Assembly: GCA_050251775.1 (NCBI GenBank)
Contig: JBFWMD010000011.1
Coordinates: forward strand, 1-64,000
Direction: 5' to 3'
Source: Paucidesulfovibrio sp050251775
Lineage (GTDB): Bacteria; Desulfobacterota; Desulfovibrionia; Desulfovibrionales; Desulfovibrionaceae
Length of the DNA stretch: 64,000 nt
Made by a program: the position numbers and the translations under genes. How positions within the stretch are numbered: the first letter of the stretch is position 1; each line of letters begins with the position of its first letter. This document shows positions 51,774 through 61,000 of this stretch, piece by piece. The notes beneath the pieces are model-generated. The model saw nothing but the letters and a program-made list of their open reading frames with translations, made no database searches and was not told the origin of the DNA.

Positions 51774-52265
51774 ATGAATACACTTGATGTCATTTTTCTT
51801 TCCATCCTCATTCTGCTCGGCTTCCGGGGACTTTTCCGGGGGCTGGTCAAGGAGGCTCTCTCCCTCGGGGCGCTGACCCTGGGCATGCTCGCGGTCCGCC
51901 ACCTCAGCGGGTACGTGGCCCCACACCTGGCTGTTCACATCCAGAACCCCGAAACCGTACAGGCCGCCGCCGCGCTGGTGACCTTCCTCGGAACCGTGGG
52001 ACTGGTCTGGGTCGCGGCCCGGCTGCTCTCGGACGCGCTGGCCTACAGCGCGGTCGGCCCCGTGGACAAGGGCCTGGGCCTGGCCTTCGGGCTGGCCGAG
52101 GGCTACATCGTCTGCGTGGCCCTGCTCTACCTAGTGCGCAGCGTCGCCCCGGACTCCGCCCTGCACCAGCAGTCGGCCCTGGCCCCCCTGCTGGCTCCGG
52201 GGATGCGCATCCTGGCCATGAGCCTGCCGGACGGCCTGCGCCAACTGCTGCAGAAAGGCGTCTGA
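51774..52265 (+). CDS. cvpA: CvpA-family membrane protein
   Basis: The protein has 163 residues with four hydrophobic helices (about 4-22, 29-48, 64-86, 102-125) and the family start MNTLDVIFLSILILLGFRGL, followed by GLVKEALSLGALTLG. CvpA proteins are inner membrane proteins needed for colicin V production in E. coli and for envelope integrity elsewhere; molecular function is unclear. CGGAGAAACC precedes ATG 51774. mazG follows after 113 bp. Confidence 0.88.
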   Translation: MNTLDVIFLSILILLGFRGLFRGLVKEALSLGALTLGMLAVRHLSGYVAPHLAVHIQNPETVQAAAALVTFLGTVGLVWVAARLLSDALAYSAVGPVDKGLGLAFGLAEGYIVCVALLYLVRSVAPDSALHQQSALAPLLAPGMRILAMSLPDGLRQLLQKGV

Positions 52266-52378
52266 GCCCGACGGCACGGCCCTGCCAACACCGCCTTGCC
52301 TGAACCGCGAACCCCGTTGCCCAGATCCGGTCCGGACGCCGTAAGCCCCTCCTTTCCCCCAACCCAACCGAGACGATC

Positions 52379-53179
52379 ATGACCATGAGCACCAACGATT
52401 CCTTCACCCGGCTGCGCGAGATCATCACCACCCTGACCAGCCCGGACGGCTGTCCCTGGGACCGCGAACAGACCCCTCTGACCCTCTGCGACTACGTGGT
52501 GGAGGAGGCCTTCGAACTGGTGGAGGCGGTGCGGGCGGGGAACGCCGACGAGGCCCGCGAGGAGCTGGGGGACGTGCTCTTCCTGCTGCTGTTCATCGCC
52601 CACCTGTATGAACAGAGCGGTGACTTCAGCATTGCGGACGCCCTGGATGAAAACCGGGCCAAGATGGTCCGCCGCCACCCGCACGTTTTTGCGGACACAC
52701 AGTTCAAGGACCAGGCCGAACTGCTGCGGGCCTGGGAGCGGATCAAACGCTCGGAAAAGACCGACGAACAGGGCACGCTGCCTGGCGTCTTCGACTCCCT
52801 GCCCAAGGGGCTGCCGCCGCTGCTGAAATCCTACCGCATCCACTCAAAGGCCGCCCGGGCCGGGTTCACCTGGGAGAACATCGCGGATCTGGAGCGCCAG
52901 CTCGAATCCGAATGGGCCGAATGGCGCGAGGCCGAGGAATCCGGGGACACCGAGGCCATGCAACGGGAATTCGGGGACTATCTCTTCACCCTGGTGGAGC
53001 TGGGACGCAGAAAGGGCATCAAAGCCAACGCGGCCCTGGACTTCGCCAACCGCAAGTTCCTCTCCCGCTTCGGGGACATGGAACGCATGGCGCGCGAAGC
53101 GGGCCGGGAGCTCGCCGACATGGACCTCGCAGCCATGAACGCCCTCTGGGACAAGGCCAAGGCCGGGGAACTCCCCTGA
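52379..53179 (+). CDS. mazG: Nucleoside triphosphate pyrophosphohydrolase MazG
   Basis: The protein has 266 residues with two MazG domains. The N-terminal one has CPWDREQTPLTLCDYVVEEA, FELVEAVRAGNADEAREELGD and the E-E-x-x-E...E-L-G-D metal site. The C-terminal one repeats a related helical pattern (EREFGDYLFTLVELGR-like). It hydrolyses NTPs to NMPs and PPi, cleansing aberrant nucleotides. The double-domain length matches E. coli MazG. The start ATG at 52379 is followed by a second ATG two codons on. Confidence 0.94.
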   Translation: MTMSTNDSFTRLREIITTLTSPDGCPWDREQTPLTLCDYVVEEAFELVEAVRAGNADEAREELGDVLFLLLFIAHLYEQSGDFSIADALDENRAKMVRRHPHVFADTQFKDQAELLRAWERIKRSEKTDEQGTLPGVFDSLPKGLPPLLKSYRIHSKAARAGFTWENIADLERQLESEWAEWREAEESGDTEAMQREFGDYLFTLVELGRRKGIKANAALDFANRKFLSRFGDMERMAREAGRELADMDLAAMNALWDKAKAGELP

Positions 53180-53275
53180 GAATCCGGAGCATTTCGCTCC
53201 CGCCCCTAAAGATTCACGAGAAACGGCCGATAGAACGTACAGGCGTCACTTTGTCTCGCGAAGGAGGGGAAACGC

Positions 53276-53635
53276 ATGTCCACAATTGAGGGCAGCGGTT
53301 CGGGAGGCATGATGAACTGGTCGGGAACGGACCAGGAACTCATCCGAAATTCACTTCAGGAAATGGGCCGTCCCGGCGGCATGCTTCCGGACAGCGAAGC
53401 CATGCACAGCCTTGCCGGAAAAATCGACCAGACCCTGGAAACCAGCGTGAACAATCTCATCGGCGGGGACGCGCTGGCGGACAAACAGACCATGGGCGCA
53501 GCCATCGTGGGCCAGACCCTGAACACCATGAATTCCGACCCCGTCACCGGGGCCAAGGACCCCAGTATCGCCTTCCAGGAGCAGGTGCTCGGCGCTCATG
53601 CGGGACTGGGGTCCATCGTTAACAAAAACGGATAG
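53276..53635 (+). CDS. Orphan protein of unknown function, 119 residues
   Basis: It has no signal peptide, membrane helix or Cys. The sequence is Gly/Ser/Asn/Met-rich at the N-terminus (SGSGGMMNWSGTDQEL) and polar-helical afterwards, with several conserved-looking small motifs (GDALADKQTMGAAIVGQTLNTM). It is preceded by a strong AAGGAGG and followed by a 13-bp hairpin, so the gene looks real and independently terminated. No family was recognised; the character is loosely like small secreted or flagellar-type helical proteins, but that is only an impression. Confidence 0.65.
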   Translation: MSTIEGSGSGGMMNWSGTDQELIRNSLQEMGRPGGMLPDSEAMHSLAGKIDQTLETSVNNLIGGDALADKQTMGAAIVGQTLNTMNSDPVTGAKDPSIAFQEQVLGAHAGLGSIVNKNG

Positions 53636-53659
53636 GTGCGGGACCGGACGCCATTTTGA

Positions 53660-53688
53660 AGCCCCGTCTTCCCTCGGAAGGCGGGGCT
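53660..53688 (+). terminator. Hairpin terminator after the 119-residue gene
   Basis: A 13-bp stem with two G-T/C-G internal variations (AGCCCCGTCTTCC / GGAAGGCGGGGCT), loop CTC, about 24 bp beyond the stop. The downstream tract is only weakly T-rich. Confidence 0.55.
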
Positions 53689-53726
53689 CATCTTCGCGTT
53701 TGAAACACCGGGGGAGGAGGAGGCGG

Positions 53727-54359
53727 TCAGCGGCAGTGGCGTTTTTCCCGGGCCAGCTGCAGGCCCTCGCAGGCTCCCAGGTCGCAGGCCTCCCGCAATT
53801 CCGGACAGGCCCGGTCCAGATCGCCCTGCTCCCAATAAGCCAGACCGAGCTGCTCGCGCGCGTCTCCGGCCGTGGGTTCCAGGCGCAGCACGGCTCGAAA
53901 GTCATGCACGCCCTCCTCACTCCTGCCCAGACGCAGCAGGGCGTAGCCACGATTGTAATAGGCGTCCGCATCCGTGGGATCCAGGCGCAGGGCTTCGTCG
54001 TAATCCCCCACGGCCTGCTCGTAGCGACCCATTTCCGCCAGACAGGCCCCCCGGTTGTACCAGCCGTCCGTATCCGTGGGATGCAGACGGATGACCTCGC
54101 TGAAGTCGTCGAGAGCCCGCTCGTACTGTTCCAGAAGGACGTACGCGGCTCCCCGGTTGAGATAGGCCTCGTAGTCCTCAGGGCAGCGGCGGATGGCCTC
54201 GGTGTAGGCGTCCACGGCCTCCTCGGTGCGGCCGTCCGCGTCCAGTTCGACCCCGGCGAGGAAAAACTCATCTCCGGGACCGAAGGCCATCGCCTCGGCT
54301 CCGCACAACGCCCCCAGGCACAAACAGACAAGAGCGATTCGCAGGATTTGCTTCTTCAT
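53727..54359 (-). CDS. Exported tetratricopeptide-repeat protein
   Basis: The protein has 210 residues. A Sec signal peptide (MKKQILRIALVCLCLGALCG...AMA) is followed by about four TPR units (EAYLNRGAAYVLLEQYERALDD, DGWYNRGACLAEMGRYEQAVGD, DAYYNRGYALLRLGRSEEGVHD, DAREQLGLAYWEQGDLDRACPE). A Cys pair near the end (ACPELREACDLGAC) could form disulfides. It is likely a periplasmic protein-binding scaffold with unknown partner. ATG 54359 follows GGGGAG; the gene stands alone, convergent with the 119-residue gene. Confidence 0.82.
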   Translation of the reverse strand: MKKQILRIALVCLCLGALCGAEAMAFGPGDEFFLAGVELDADGRTEEAVDAYTEAIRRCPEDYEAYLNRGAAYVLLEQYERALDDFSEVIRLHPTDTDGWYNRGACLAEMGRYEQAVGDYDEALRLDPTDADAYYNRGYALLRLGRSEEGVHDFRAVLRLEPTAGDAREQLGLAYWEQGDLDRACPELREACDLGACEGLQLAREKRHCR

Positions 54360-54466
54360 GGACTCCCCGTCGGCCCGACACGTAACCAAGCCTTAGCCTG
54401 TCTACGTCTCCGGGCCTCGGGGGTCAAGAGCGCGTCAGAGGAAAAACCAAATTCTCATGTGCGGAT

Positions 54467-54787
54467 TCAGGCGGCGCGACGAACCGGATCTCCCATCTTC
54501 TTGATATTGTTTCGCAGAACATGGCAGATCACGTGCCGGGAACCATAGGTCGCCCTGGCCCGCTGCATGGCCATGCGAAAGCAGGCGGAAGCCTCGCGCC
54601 GCCTTCCGGCCATGAGGTAGACCAGTCCCATGTTTCCCTTGGAATACGACTCCAACTGCACCCGGCGGATTTCCCTGGAAAGGCGCAAAGCCATGGAAAG
54701 ATCCAGCAAGGCCTGCTCCAGCCGTCCCTCGCCCGCCGCTTTCATGGCCAGACGATTGTAATGCGCAATGGCTCTCAGTTCCGGCAT
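54467..54787 (-). CDS. Small helical TPR-like protein (flavodoxin operon)
   Basis: The protein has 106 residues, almost wholly helical, with two TPR-like hairpins (AIAHYNRLAMKAAGEGRLEQALLD, ESYSKGNMGLVYLMAGRRREASA) and a basic C-terminus (KKMGDPVRRAA). AGGAGGA precedes ATG 54787, which lies 13 bp inside the end of the upstream Cys-rich gene, so translation is coupled. It is third in the flavodoxin operon. Its resemblance to the upstream 151-residue protein (similar VLRNN / VRKNYRETL helix ends) hints at a paralogous pair. The function is unknown. Confidence 0.68.
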   Translation of the reverse strand: MPELRAIAHYNRLAMKAAGEGRLEQALLDLSMALRLSREIRRVQLESYSKGNMGLVYLMAGRRREASACFRMAMQRARATYGSRHVICHVLRNNIKKMGDPVRRAA

Positions 54788-55230
54788 GGGGTTCCTCCTG
54801 GCGCGACCGCAACGGACCGCGTCTGATTTCCGTTCCACTCCACGGGAACCGCACCACTTCGTTCCTCGCGGTCCCGCTCCACAAGCGTTTCCCGGTAGTT
54901 TTTCCGCACGGTGCGGTAGAGCTGGTTTTCCGTGCCCACCCGCCCCCGGATCAAATGCATGGCCCGCTCAAAGGCGTTCCGGGCATCGTCCCTGCGCCCC
55001 TGAGCATGGAGCACCAACCCGAAATTGTTGAAGGCCTTGGCTTCCAGCACCGGTCCCAGGTCGAATTCGCGTGTCATTTCCAACGCGTGCAACAGGACAC
55101 GTTCCGCCACAAAATGATCTCCCAGGCTCAGGGAGGCCATGCCGCTGCGGCAAAGATCCCCCACGCGGCCCAAAGCGCGGCATTTTCCCGAGCAGGTCTT
55201 GCTTTCCGGGCAGGCTTTGTCGCAAGCCAT
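54775..55230 (-). CDS. Cys-rich TPR-like protein (flavodoxin operon)
   Basis: The protein has 151 residues. The N-terminus carries a cysteine cluster, CDKACPESKTCSGKC, followed by a further Cys (GDLCRSG), which could bind metal or an Fe-S centre. The rest is TPR-like helix pairs (HFVAERVLLHALEMTREFD, AKAFNNFGLVLHAQGRRDDARN). It starts one base after the flavodoxin stop and overlaps the next gene by 13 bp, so it is firmly part of this operon and presumably iron-regulated with it. The family is not recognised; a redox-partner or iron-handling role is inference. Confidence 0.7.
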   Translation of the reverse strand: MACDKACPESKTCSGKCRALGRVGDLCRSGMASLSLGDHFVAERVLLHALEMTREFDLGPVLEAKAFNNFGLVLHAQGRRDDARNAFERAMHLIRGRVGTENQLYRTVRKNYRETLVERDREERSGAVPVEWNGNQTRSVAVAPGGTPCRN

Positions 55231-55231
55231 C

Positions 55232-55678
55232 TCAGACCCCTCCGAGAGCCGCAAAAAGATCCTCGGCCCAGGCCACTACCTCAGCCCGTTCCGGCTCGCC
55301 GTCGATCTTCAGGGACTCATGGACGAGCACCGCGCCCAGGTCGCCGACGCGGGATTCAATGGCATCCACAGCGCCGCAGAAAAACGTGTATTCCGTGCTG
55401 CCGCATCCAAAGACCGCCACACGTCGCCCGCGCAATCCCGCCTTGTCCAACTCCTCAAACAGCTCGGCGAAATCGTCCTGCAACTCGATCTCGTCGTCAC
55501 CCCAGGTGGACGAACCCAGCAACACCAGATCGTATCCATCGGCCAGCCCTTCCGCCGCCACATCCGCCGCGTCCGAAAGCACAACCTCCATCCCGTTCTC
55601 GCGCGCCGCCTGGGCCAGCCAGCCGGCCACGCTCTCGGTATTGCCCGTGGACGAACCGTATACGATCAATGTTTTCAT
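55232..55678 (-). CDS. fld: Flavodoxin
   Basis: The protein has 148 residues, the length of short-chain Desulfovibrio flavodoxin. The FMN phosphate loop is IVYGSSTGNTESVA; the two isoalloxazine loops are STWGDDEIELQDDF and FGCGSTEYTFFCGAVD. It is a cytosolic one-electron carrier that replaces ferredoxin when iron is short. AAGGAGA precedes ATG 55678. A Fur-like box overlaps the promoter, which supports induction under iron limitation. Two small TPR-like genes follow on the same transcript. Confidence 0.96.
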   Translation of the reverse strand: MKTLIVYGSSTGNTESVAGWLAQAARENGMEVVLSDAADVAAEGLADGYDLVLLGSSTWGDDEIELQDDFAELFEELDKAGLRGRRVAVFGCGSTEYTFFCGAVDAIESRVGDLGAVLVHESLKIDGEPERAEVVAWAEDLFAALGGV

Positions 55679-55721
55679 CCGGATCTCCTTTTGTTTTCGA
55701 ATGCGAACGTTTTGTGGATGT

Positions 55722-55750
55722 TTGATAATGAAATTCATTTTCATTTGCAA
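55722..55750 (-). promoter_or_regulatory. Flavodoxin promoter with Fur box
   Basis: GATAATGAAATTCATTTTC (55724-55742) matches the 19-bp Fur consensus at 16 positions. On the minus strand it sits between TTGCAA (-35, 55750-55745) and TATCAA (-10, 55727-55722) with a 17-bp spacer. Fur-Fe2+ binding here would block the promoter when iron is sufficient. Confidence 0.75.
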
Positions 55751-56370
55751 GGGGTTTAAAAGAATATTTGGCAAAAAAATATATCCCATCATAATTATAC
55801 AGATTATTCGCGAACCGTTTCCCGCGGGCAAACCGTCGGGGATTGGATCCCCCGTGGTAAACGGGACAGGACTGGGGAGGGAAAAGCCGCTCCCGCGTTG
55901 GGAGCTCTTCCGTTCAGGCTCCGGCGCGGCCTGCGAGCCGCCGCAGACGCCCGGCTGACCAATCCAGAGTACGGCCAAGCGCTCCCCAGGCGGCGCCAGC
56001 CCGCGTTCCCGGCCCCCACGGGAATGAACCATCCAGAATGGGAGAAGCCGCCACGCTGATCTGGAAAACCTTGAACAATGGCTGCACGACGCCTCGGCAT
56101 TCCTGGCAACTCCAGGACGCCGCCGGACCGGAAACCACCGCGAAAAATCCGACGTAGGATCAACACGCGGGAAGCGGTTCAGGCCGGACAGGACGTACGC
56201 AACACCAAAATCGTGACGCAGAAAAAAGCAGGCGGGAATGCGCGCCCATCCAGGCAGGGAAAGCGGACCGGCCAAACGCTGCCGAAGACAACGCCGGGAT
56301 ACCGGGAGCCGGGAGCTGTTGAAAAATGATCCGGGAAGCATCGACCTCGGCCAGCGCCCCAGAATGCGCA
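55751..56370. other. Unassigned interval between flavodoxin and the 5'-nucleotidase gene
   Basis: About 620 bp. The first 60 bp are very AT-rich, the rest GC-rich. A minus-strand frame stays open through it and joins the flavodoxin frame (to 56371), but its composition is Arg/Ser/Pro-rich and unlike a protein, and no ribosome site or domain is seen. No terminator with a T tract was found after the 5'-nucleotidase gene. Nothing else recognised. Confidence 0.45.
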
Positions 56371-57999
56371 CTACGGATTCGGGTCGCTGGCCAGGTCCCT
56401 TATCCGCCCGTCCAGGGCGCGGTCCAGAGGCGAATGCCGCTGAAGGAACTCCCGCATGACCTCCACCAGATCCTTCCCATCGTTAAAAACGTCCTGCCCA
56501 CGCTCGGCAAAGACCGTAAACCCGTCGCCGCCGCGATACAGAAAACGGGGCAGGGCGATGCGGTACAGAGCTTGAACGTCCAGCGGCGAAGCAGCGCCGT
56601 CCGGGCCGAACATCCACACGTCCCGGAGGCGTTCGCCCCGAGGCCGGGAGGAGTCAAAGGTATAGCGCAGGCCCGCGACCTGCAGAAAACGACCGGAACC
56701 TTCATGGCCGCCCAGGGCGGAAAGCCCGTGCTCCAGGGCGGCGCGGAGGTCCGCCCCGGTCAGCGTGACCGCCATGACCTCATCCACGAACGGATACATG
56801 GCCAACATGTTCCCCAGGGTCAGGGGACCGGGAGCCAGTCCGTTGCGCATGCTGCCGCCGTTGACCAGCGCGGCCGTCGCGTTTTGTCCGGCGGCTCCGG
56901 CCAGGAACGCCTCGGCCCGCAAATCGCCCGGCAGGCACTCGCCCGTGCGGCAGGCCGCGACATCCAGGGCGGTTCGGGTCTCGGCAATGACCTGCCCCTG
57001 CAATTCCAGCAGCCCCTCGCCCCAGTGTGCCACTTCCGCCGCCACCGCCCCCTGTTGCGCAGCCGCCGCATCCATGCGCCGGGGATTGCCACGCTGCGTC
57101 AGAATCTGTCCCTGGTCGTCGAACACCACCCGGAGCACGCCGAGATATCTGCCCCAGTAGCCAGCTGCGACGATCAACACGGGATTGCCGTCCCGCCCCC
57201 GGACCACAAGCGGACACGGGCCTTCCGCCTCGGGGTCGCCGTTGGCCAGAAGCGCATGGCTGTGGCCACCCACGATCACATCCAGCCCGGCCACCCCGGC
57301 GGCAAGCCGGCGATCGCCTTCCAGACCCAGATGGCTGAGGCAGACGATGATCCCCGCGCCCTGCTTTCGCAGCTCGGCAACAGCCCTGACCACCTCCGGA
57401 ACCGGATCCGCAAAGGTCAGCAAAGGGCCGGGGCTGGAAATACGGGGGATGTCCGGATGGGTGACGCCGACCACGCCGACCTTGCGCCCGTTCAAGTCCA
57501 GCAAAATCCAGGGCCGGAAGAGACCTTGAAGCACGGGACAGGCTGTGGCGTCCAGGTTGGCGGCAAGGGCCGGGAAGGACAGTCGCTTCAGGAACGCCGC
57601 CAGGGTCTCCGGGCCATCGTCGAACTCGTGGTTGCCCAGGGTCATGGCGTCGTAGTCCAGCCGGTTCATCAGGGCCGCGCAGGCCTGCCCCTTGTAGCGG
57701 GAATAGAACAGCGTGCCCTGAAACTGATCCCCGGCATCAAGCAGGATCACGTTGGGACTGCCCGCCCGCTCTGCGGCAATAGCGGCGGCGAGGCGGGCGG
57801 AACCGCCCTGGCATTGCCCTTCCGCGTCTTTCTGCACGGTACACAAAGAACCGTATTCATTAAACGGCGCAAGATGCGCGTGCAGGTCGTTGGTATGCAG
57901 AACGGTCAGCTCGAAGCTCCCGGCAACGACCTTGCCCGTCGGAATGACCAGCAAAACCGCAACCAGCAGCGCAGCCAGAAAGAATCTTCGCGTACTCAC
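56371..57999 (-). CDS. Periplasmic 5'-nucleotidase / metallophosphoesterase (UshA-like)
   Basis: The protein has 542 residues. A signal peptide (about 1-27, FFLAALLVAVLLVIPTGKVVAG) is followed by the calcineurin-like metal centre: LHTNDLHAHL, DAGDQFQG, TLGNHEFDDG, LSHLG and GGHSHALL. The C-terminal substrate domain has NGGSMRNGLAPGPLTLGNMLAMYPF and RFLYRGGDGFTVF. Such enzymes dephosphorylate nucleotides outside the inner membrane so nucleosides can be taken up. There is an in-frame Cys pair (CRTGEC). It begins 56 bp beyond the giant kinase stop, on the same strand. Confidence 0.92.
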   Translation of the reverse strand: MSTRRFFLAALLVAVLLVIPTGKVVAGSFELTVLHTNDLHAHLAPFNEYGSLCTVQKDAEGQCQGGSARLAAAIAAERAGSPNVILLDAGDQFQGTLFYSRYKGQACAALMNRLDYDAMTLGNHEFDDGPETLAAFLKRLSFPALAANLDATACPVLQGLFRPWILLDLNGRKVGVVGVTHPDIPRISSPGPLLTFADPVPEVVRAVAELRKQGAGIIVCLSHLGLEGDRRLAAGVAGLDVIVGGHSHALLANGDPEAEGPCPLVVRGRDGNPVLIVAAGYWGRYLGVLRVVFDDQGQILTQRGNPRRMDAAAAQQGAVAAEVAHWGEGLLELQGQVIAETRTALDVAACRTGECLPGDLRAEAFLAGAAGQNATAALVNGGSMRNGLAPGPLTLGNMLAMYPFVDEVMAVTLTGADLRAALEHGLSALGGHEGSGRFLQVAGLRYTFDSSRPRGERLRDVWMFGPDGAASPLDVQALYRIALPRFLYRGGDGFTVFAERGQDVFNDGKDLVEVMREFLQRHSPLDRALDGRIRDLASDPNP

Positions 58000-58018
58000 G
58001 CCTTACACTTCGGTCTCC

Positions 58019-58067
58019 GGTCGCCCTTGAGCTTTGCCATGACGCACCGTGCCCCTCAAGGGCGACC
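58019..58067. repeat. 13-bp perfect inverted repeat over the 3' end of the giant kinase gene
   Basis: GGTCGCCCTTGAG (58019-58031) and CTCAAGGGCGACC (58055-58067) are exact reverse complements separated by 23 nt. The right arm includes the kinase stop codon (58058-58056). No T tract follows on the minus strand. The stem lies just ahead of the 5'-nucleotidase start and might act as an mRNA 3' stem, an attenuator or a processing site. Confidence 0.7.
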
Positions 58068-61000
58068 GCGCCGCAGGGCGGCCCGGCGCAGCACTTCGGT
58101 CAGCTTGTCCAACTGCACGGGTTTGCTGATGTAATCGTCCATGCCGATGGCCAGAAAACGCTCCCGGTCTCCAGTAAGGGCATAGGCTGTCAGGGCAATG
58201 ATCCACACGCCCGAGCGGTCCGGCGCGCTCGACATGGCCCGGATCTGTTCCGTGGTCTCCACGCCGTTCAATTCCGGCATCTGGATGTCCATGAGAATGC
58301 AGTCGAACGGATCGCGGCGCAACGCTTCCACGACTTCGCGTCCGTTATTGACCGTGACGACCTCGTGTCCCAGTCGGTCCAGCAACGCCCGGATGGCGAT
58401 CCGGCTGACGCGCTCATCCTCGGCCACGAGAATTCGCAAAGGAGCGAAATCGGTCCCGAACTCCGCTACGCGTCCGGTCGTCGCCGCGGACGACTGGGGC
58501 AGGACATTCAAGGGAATGTGCAGGTAGATGGACGTGCCCTGTCCGAGGTTGCTTTCCACGGCGATGTCCCCTTCCATGACCTCCATGAGCCGCTTGACAA
58601 TGGCCAGCCCCAGGCCCGCTCCCTCGTATTGCCTGTTGTAGGAGGCGTCGGTCTGGGTGAAGCGCTGGAACACGTGGTTGATCTTGTCGTCGGGAATGCC
58701 GATGCCCGTGTCGCTGACCCGGACGTACAGATGCAGCCTGTCCGCATCTCCCGCCACCGGCCTTGTCCAGCCATCCACGGTGACGCCGCCGGATTCGGTG
58801 AATTTGATGGCGTTGCCCACGAGGTTGAACAAAATCTGGCGCAGGCGGGCCTCGTCGCCCACGAGCTTGCAGGGATTTTGCGTCTCGATGCGGCATTCCA
58901 GCTCCAGCCGCTTGGCCTGACTGGCCAGCCGGAAGACATTGGTCACGGAATCGAAGACATCCTTGAGCCGGAACGGGGCGTTGTTCAACGAGATGCGCCC
59001 CGCCTCCATGCGCGAAAAATCCAGGATGTCATTCAACAGGGAGAGCAGCCTGCACGCGGAATCATGGGCCATGCTGGAATAGGAGATCTGCTCCTCGGGG
59101 GTCACTCCCTCCTTGAGCAGATGAAGCATGCCGAGCACCCCGTTGAGGGGGGTCCGGATCTCGTGACTCATGTTGGCCAGAAATTCGCTCTTGGCCATGT
59201 TCGCGGCCTGGGCCGCGTCCCTGGCGGCCAGAATGGCCAGCTCGCCTTTTTTGCGTTCGGTGATGTCCTCGCCGTAGATGTTCAGGTAATCCTGCCCGGC
59301 GACCGGGGTGAAGGTCAGGTCCAGAACCCGTTCCCCCAGGGGCAGTTCCACATGCAGGGGCTTGCCGATGCGCTTTGCCTGATCGATATGGCGGGCCAGA
59401 AAGCCGGGGAGTTCCTGTCCCACAGCGGTGTCATAGCTTTCCAGGAACATGCGGCTGGCCCGGTTCGCGTGGGTGATGCGCGTGTCCGCGCCGATGCGCA
59501 GGACTGGTGAGGGATTTTCCTCCGGGAATTTGGCCCAGCTCAGGGCCGCCAGCTCGGCATGCTTGCGGTCCGTGATGTCCCGGTTGCTGATGCGCCAGCC
59601 CAGCGGGGTCCCCTCCGCATTCAAAAGTCCCACGCAGTGGTGGCTGATCCAGACCTCCTGGCCGTCGCGCCGCAGAATTCGAAAATCCAGGTTCGCTGAG
59701 GAGGCGGGTACGGATTCGACGTTTTCGAGGTGGTCCACGAACAGCGCCCGGTCGTCCGGGTGAACGATGCGCTGGATCAACTGCGGATCCTTGAGGAAAT
59801 CTTCGACCGCATAGCCGGTCACGCGTTTGCAGGACGGGGAAATCCAGACCACTCCGCCCTCCTGGGAACGCCAGTATTCCCAGTCGAACGTGTAGTCCGC
59901 CACGGTGCGAAATTTCACTTCGCTCTCGCGCAGGGCTTTTTCGGCCTGCACGCGATCGCTGATGTCCAGCGCATAGACCACACGCGAAACAGGCTCACCC
60001 TGTTTGTCCAAAAGGATGGTTATGTCCAGAAGCACGGGAAACGTACTGCCGTCCTTGCGCTGATGGAAGGACTCCATGGTTCCATGGCCTTTTTCCTGCA
60101 CCCGCTTGATTTCCTCGAAGGCGGACGCAAAGACCTCCTCGGGGAAAAGCCGGGCCACGGACGCCCCCACGAGTTCTTCGGGCTCGTAGCCGCGCTGCCG
60201 GGCGAACGCGGGGTTCACGGATATCAGCGTATTGCTCTCCACCCGGGAGATGGCCATGCCGAACTCCGCGTGTTCGAACACGTATTGCCAGCGCCGCGCC
60301 TCCTCCCGGGCGTGCTTCAGGTCCGTGATGTTCAGGCAGTAGGCCACGCGCTGCACCGGGTGTCCGGCATCGTCCTGGAGTACCGTGATTTCAACCATCA
60401 CGGGGAAGACGCTGCCATCACGGCGCATGTGCCATGATTCAAAAATGCCGTGTCCGGAGACATCCAGCTCCGCAACTGTTGTCCGGAGTTCCGCACGGGA
60501 TTCCTCGGGGTAGACGCTGAGCACAGGCTGTCCTACGAGTTCCTCGGGTTCGTAGCCGCGCTGCCGTGCAAAGGACGGGTTCACCGAAAGCAGCGTATTG
60601 TCCGCCACACGGGAGATGGCCAGTCCGAAATCGGCCCGCGCAAAGACCTGCTGCCAGCGCGAGGCTTCCTCCTGGGCACGTTTCAAGGCCGTGATGTCCA
60701 GGAAGGCCCCCACGGAACCGTAAGATTTGCCCTTCGTATCGAGAAGCGGTCCGGCGTTGCCCAGGATGGTCCGCACCTCACCGTCACCGAACACGAGATC
60801 GATTTCCTCCCCCACCACCACTTCGCCGCGCGCCGCGCGTTGCAGGGGGAGTTCCTCGGCCGGAACCTCGCGACCGCCCCGCATGGCAACGTAGGGAACA
60901 TCGGGCTGGCTTCGGCTCACGTTGGAGCCTGGAGCCATGCGCAGGAGCTGATAGCTGGCCTGGTTGCCGAGGATCGTCCGCGCCTCGCAGTCGCGGGCGA

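Noticed and set aside
55751..56370. N-terminal extension of flavodoxin (continuous minus-strand frame up to 56371)
   Set aside because: The flavodoxin start at 55678 has a good ribosome site and a promoter with a Fur box just upstream; the extension is Arg/Ser/Pro-rich and not protein-like.
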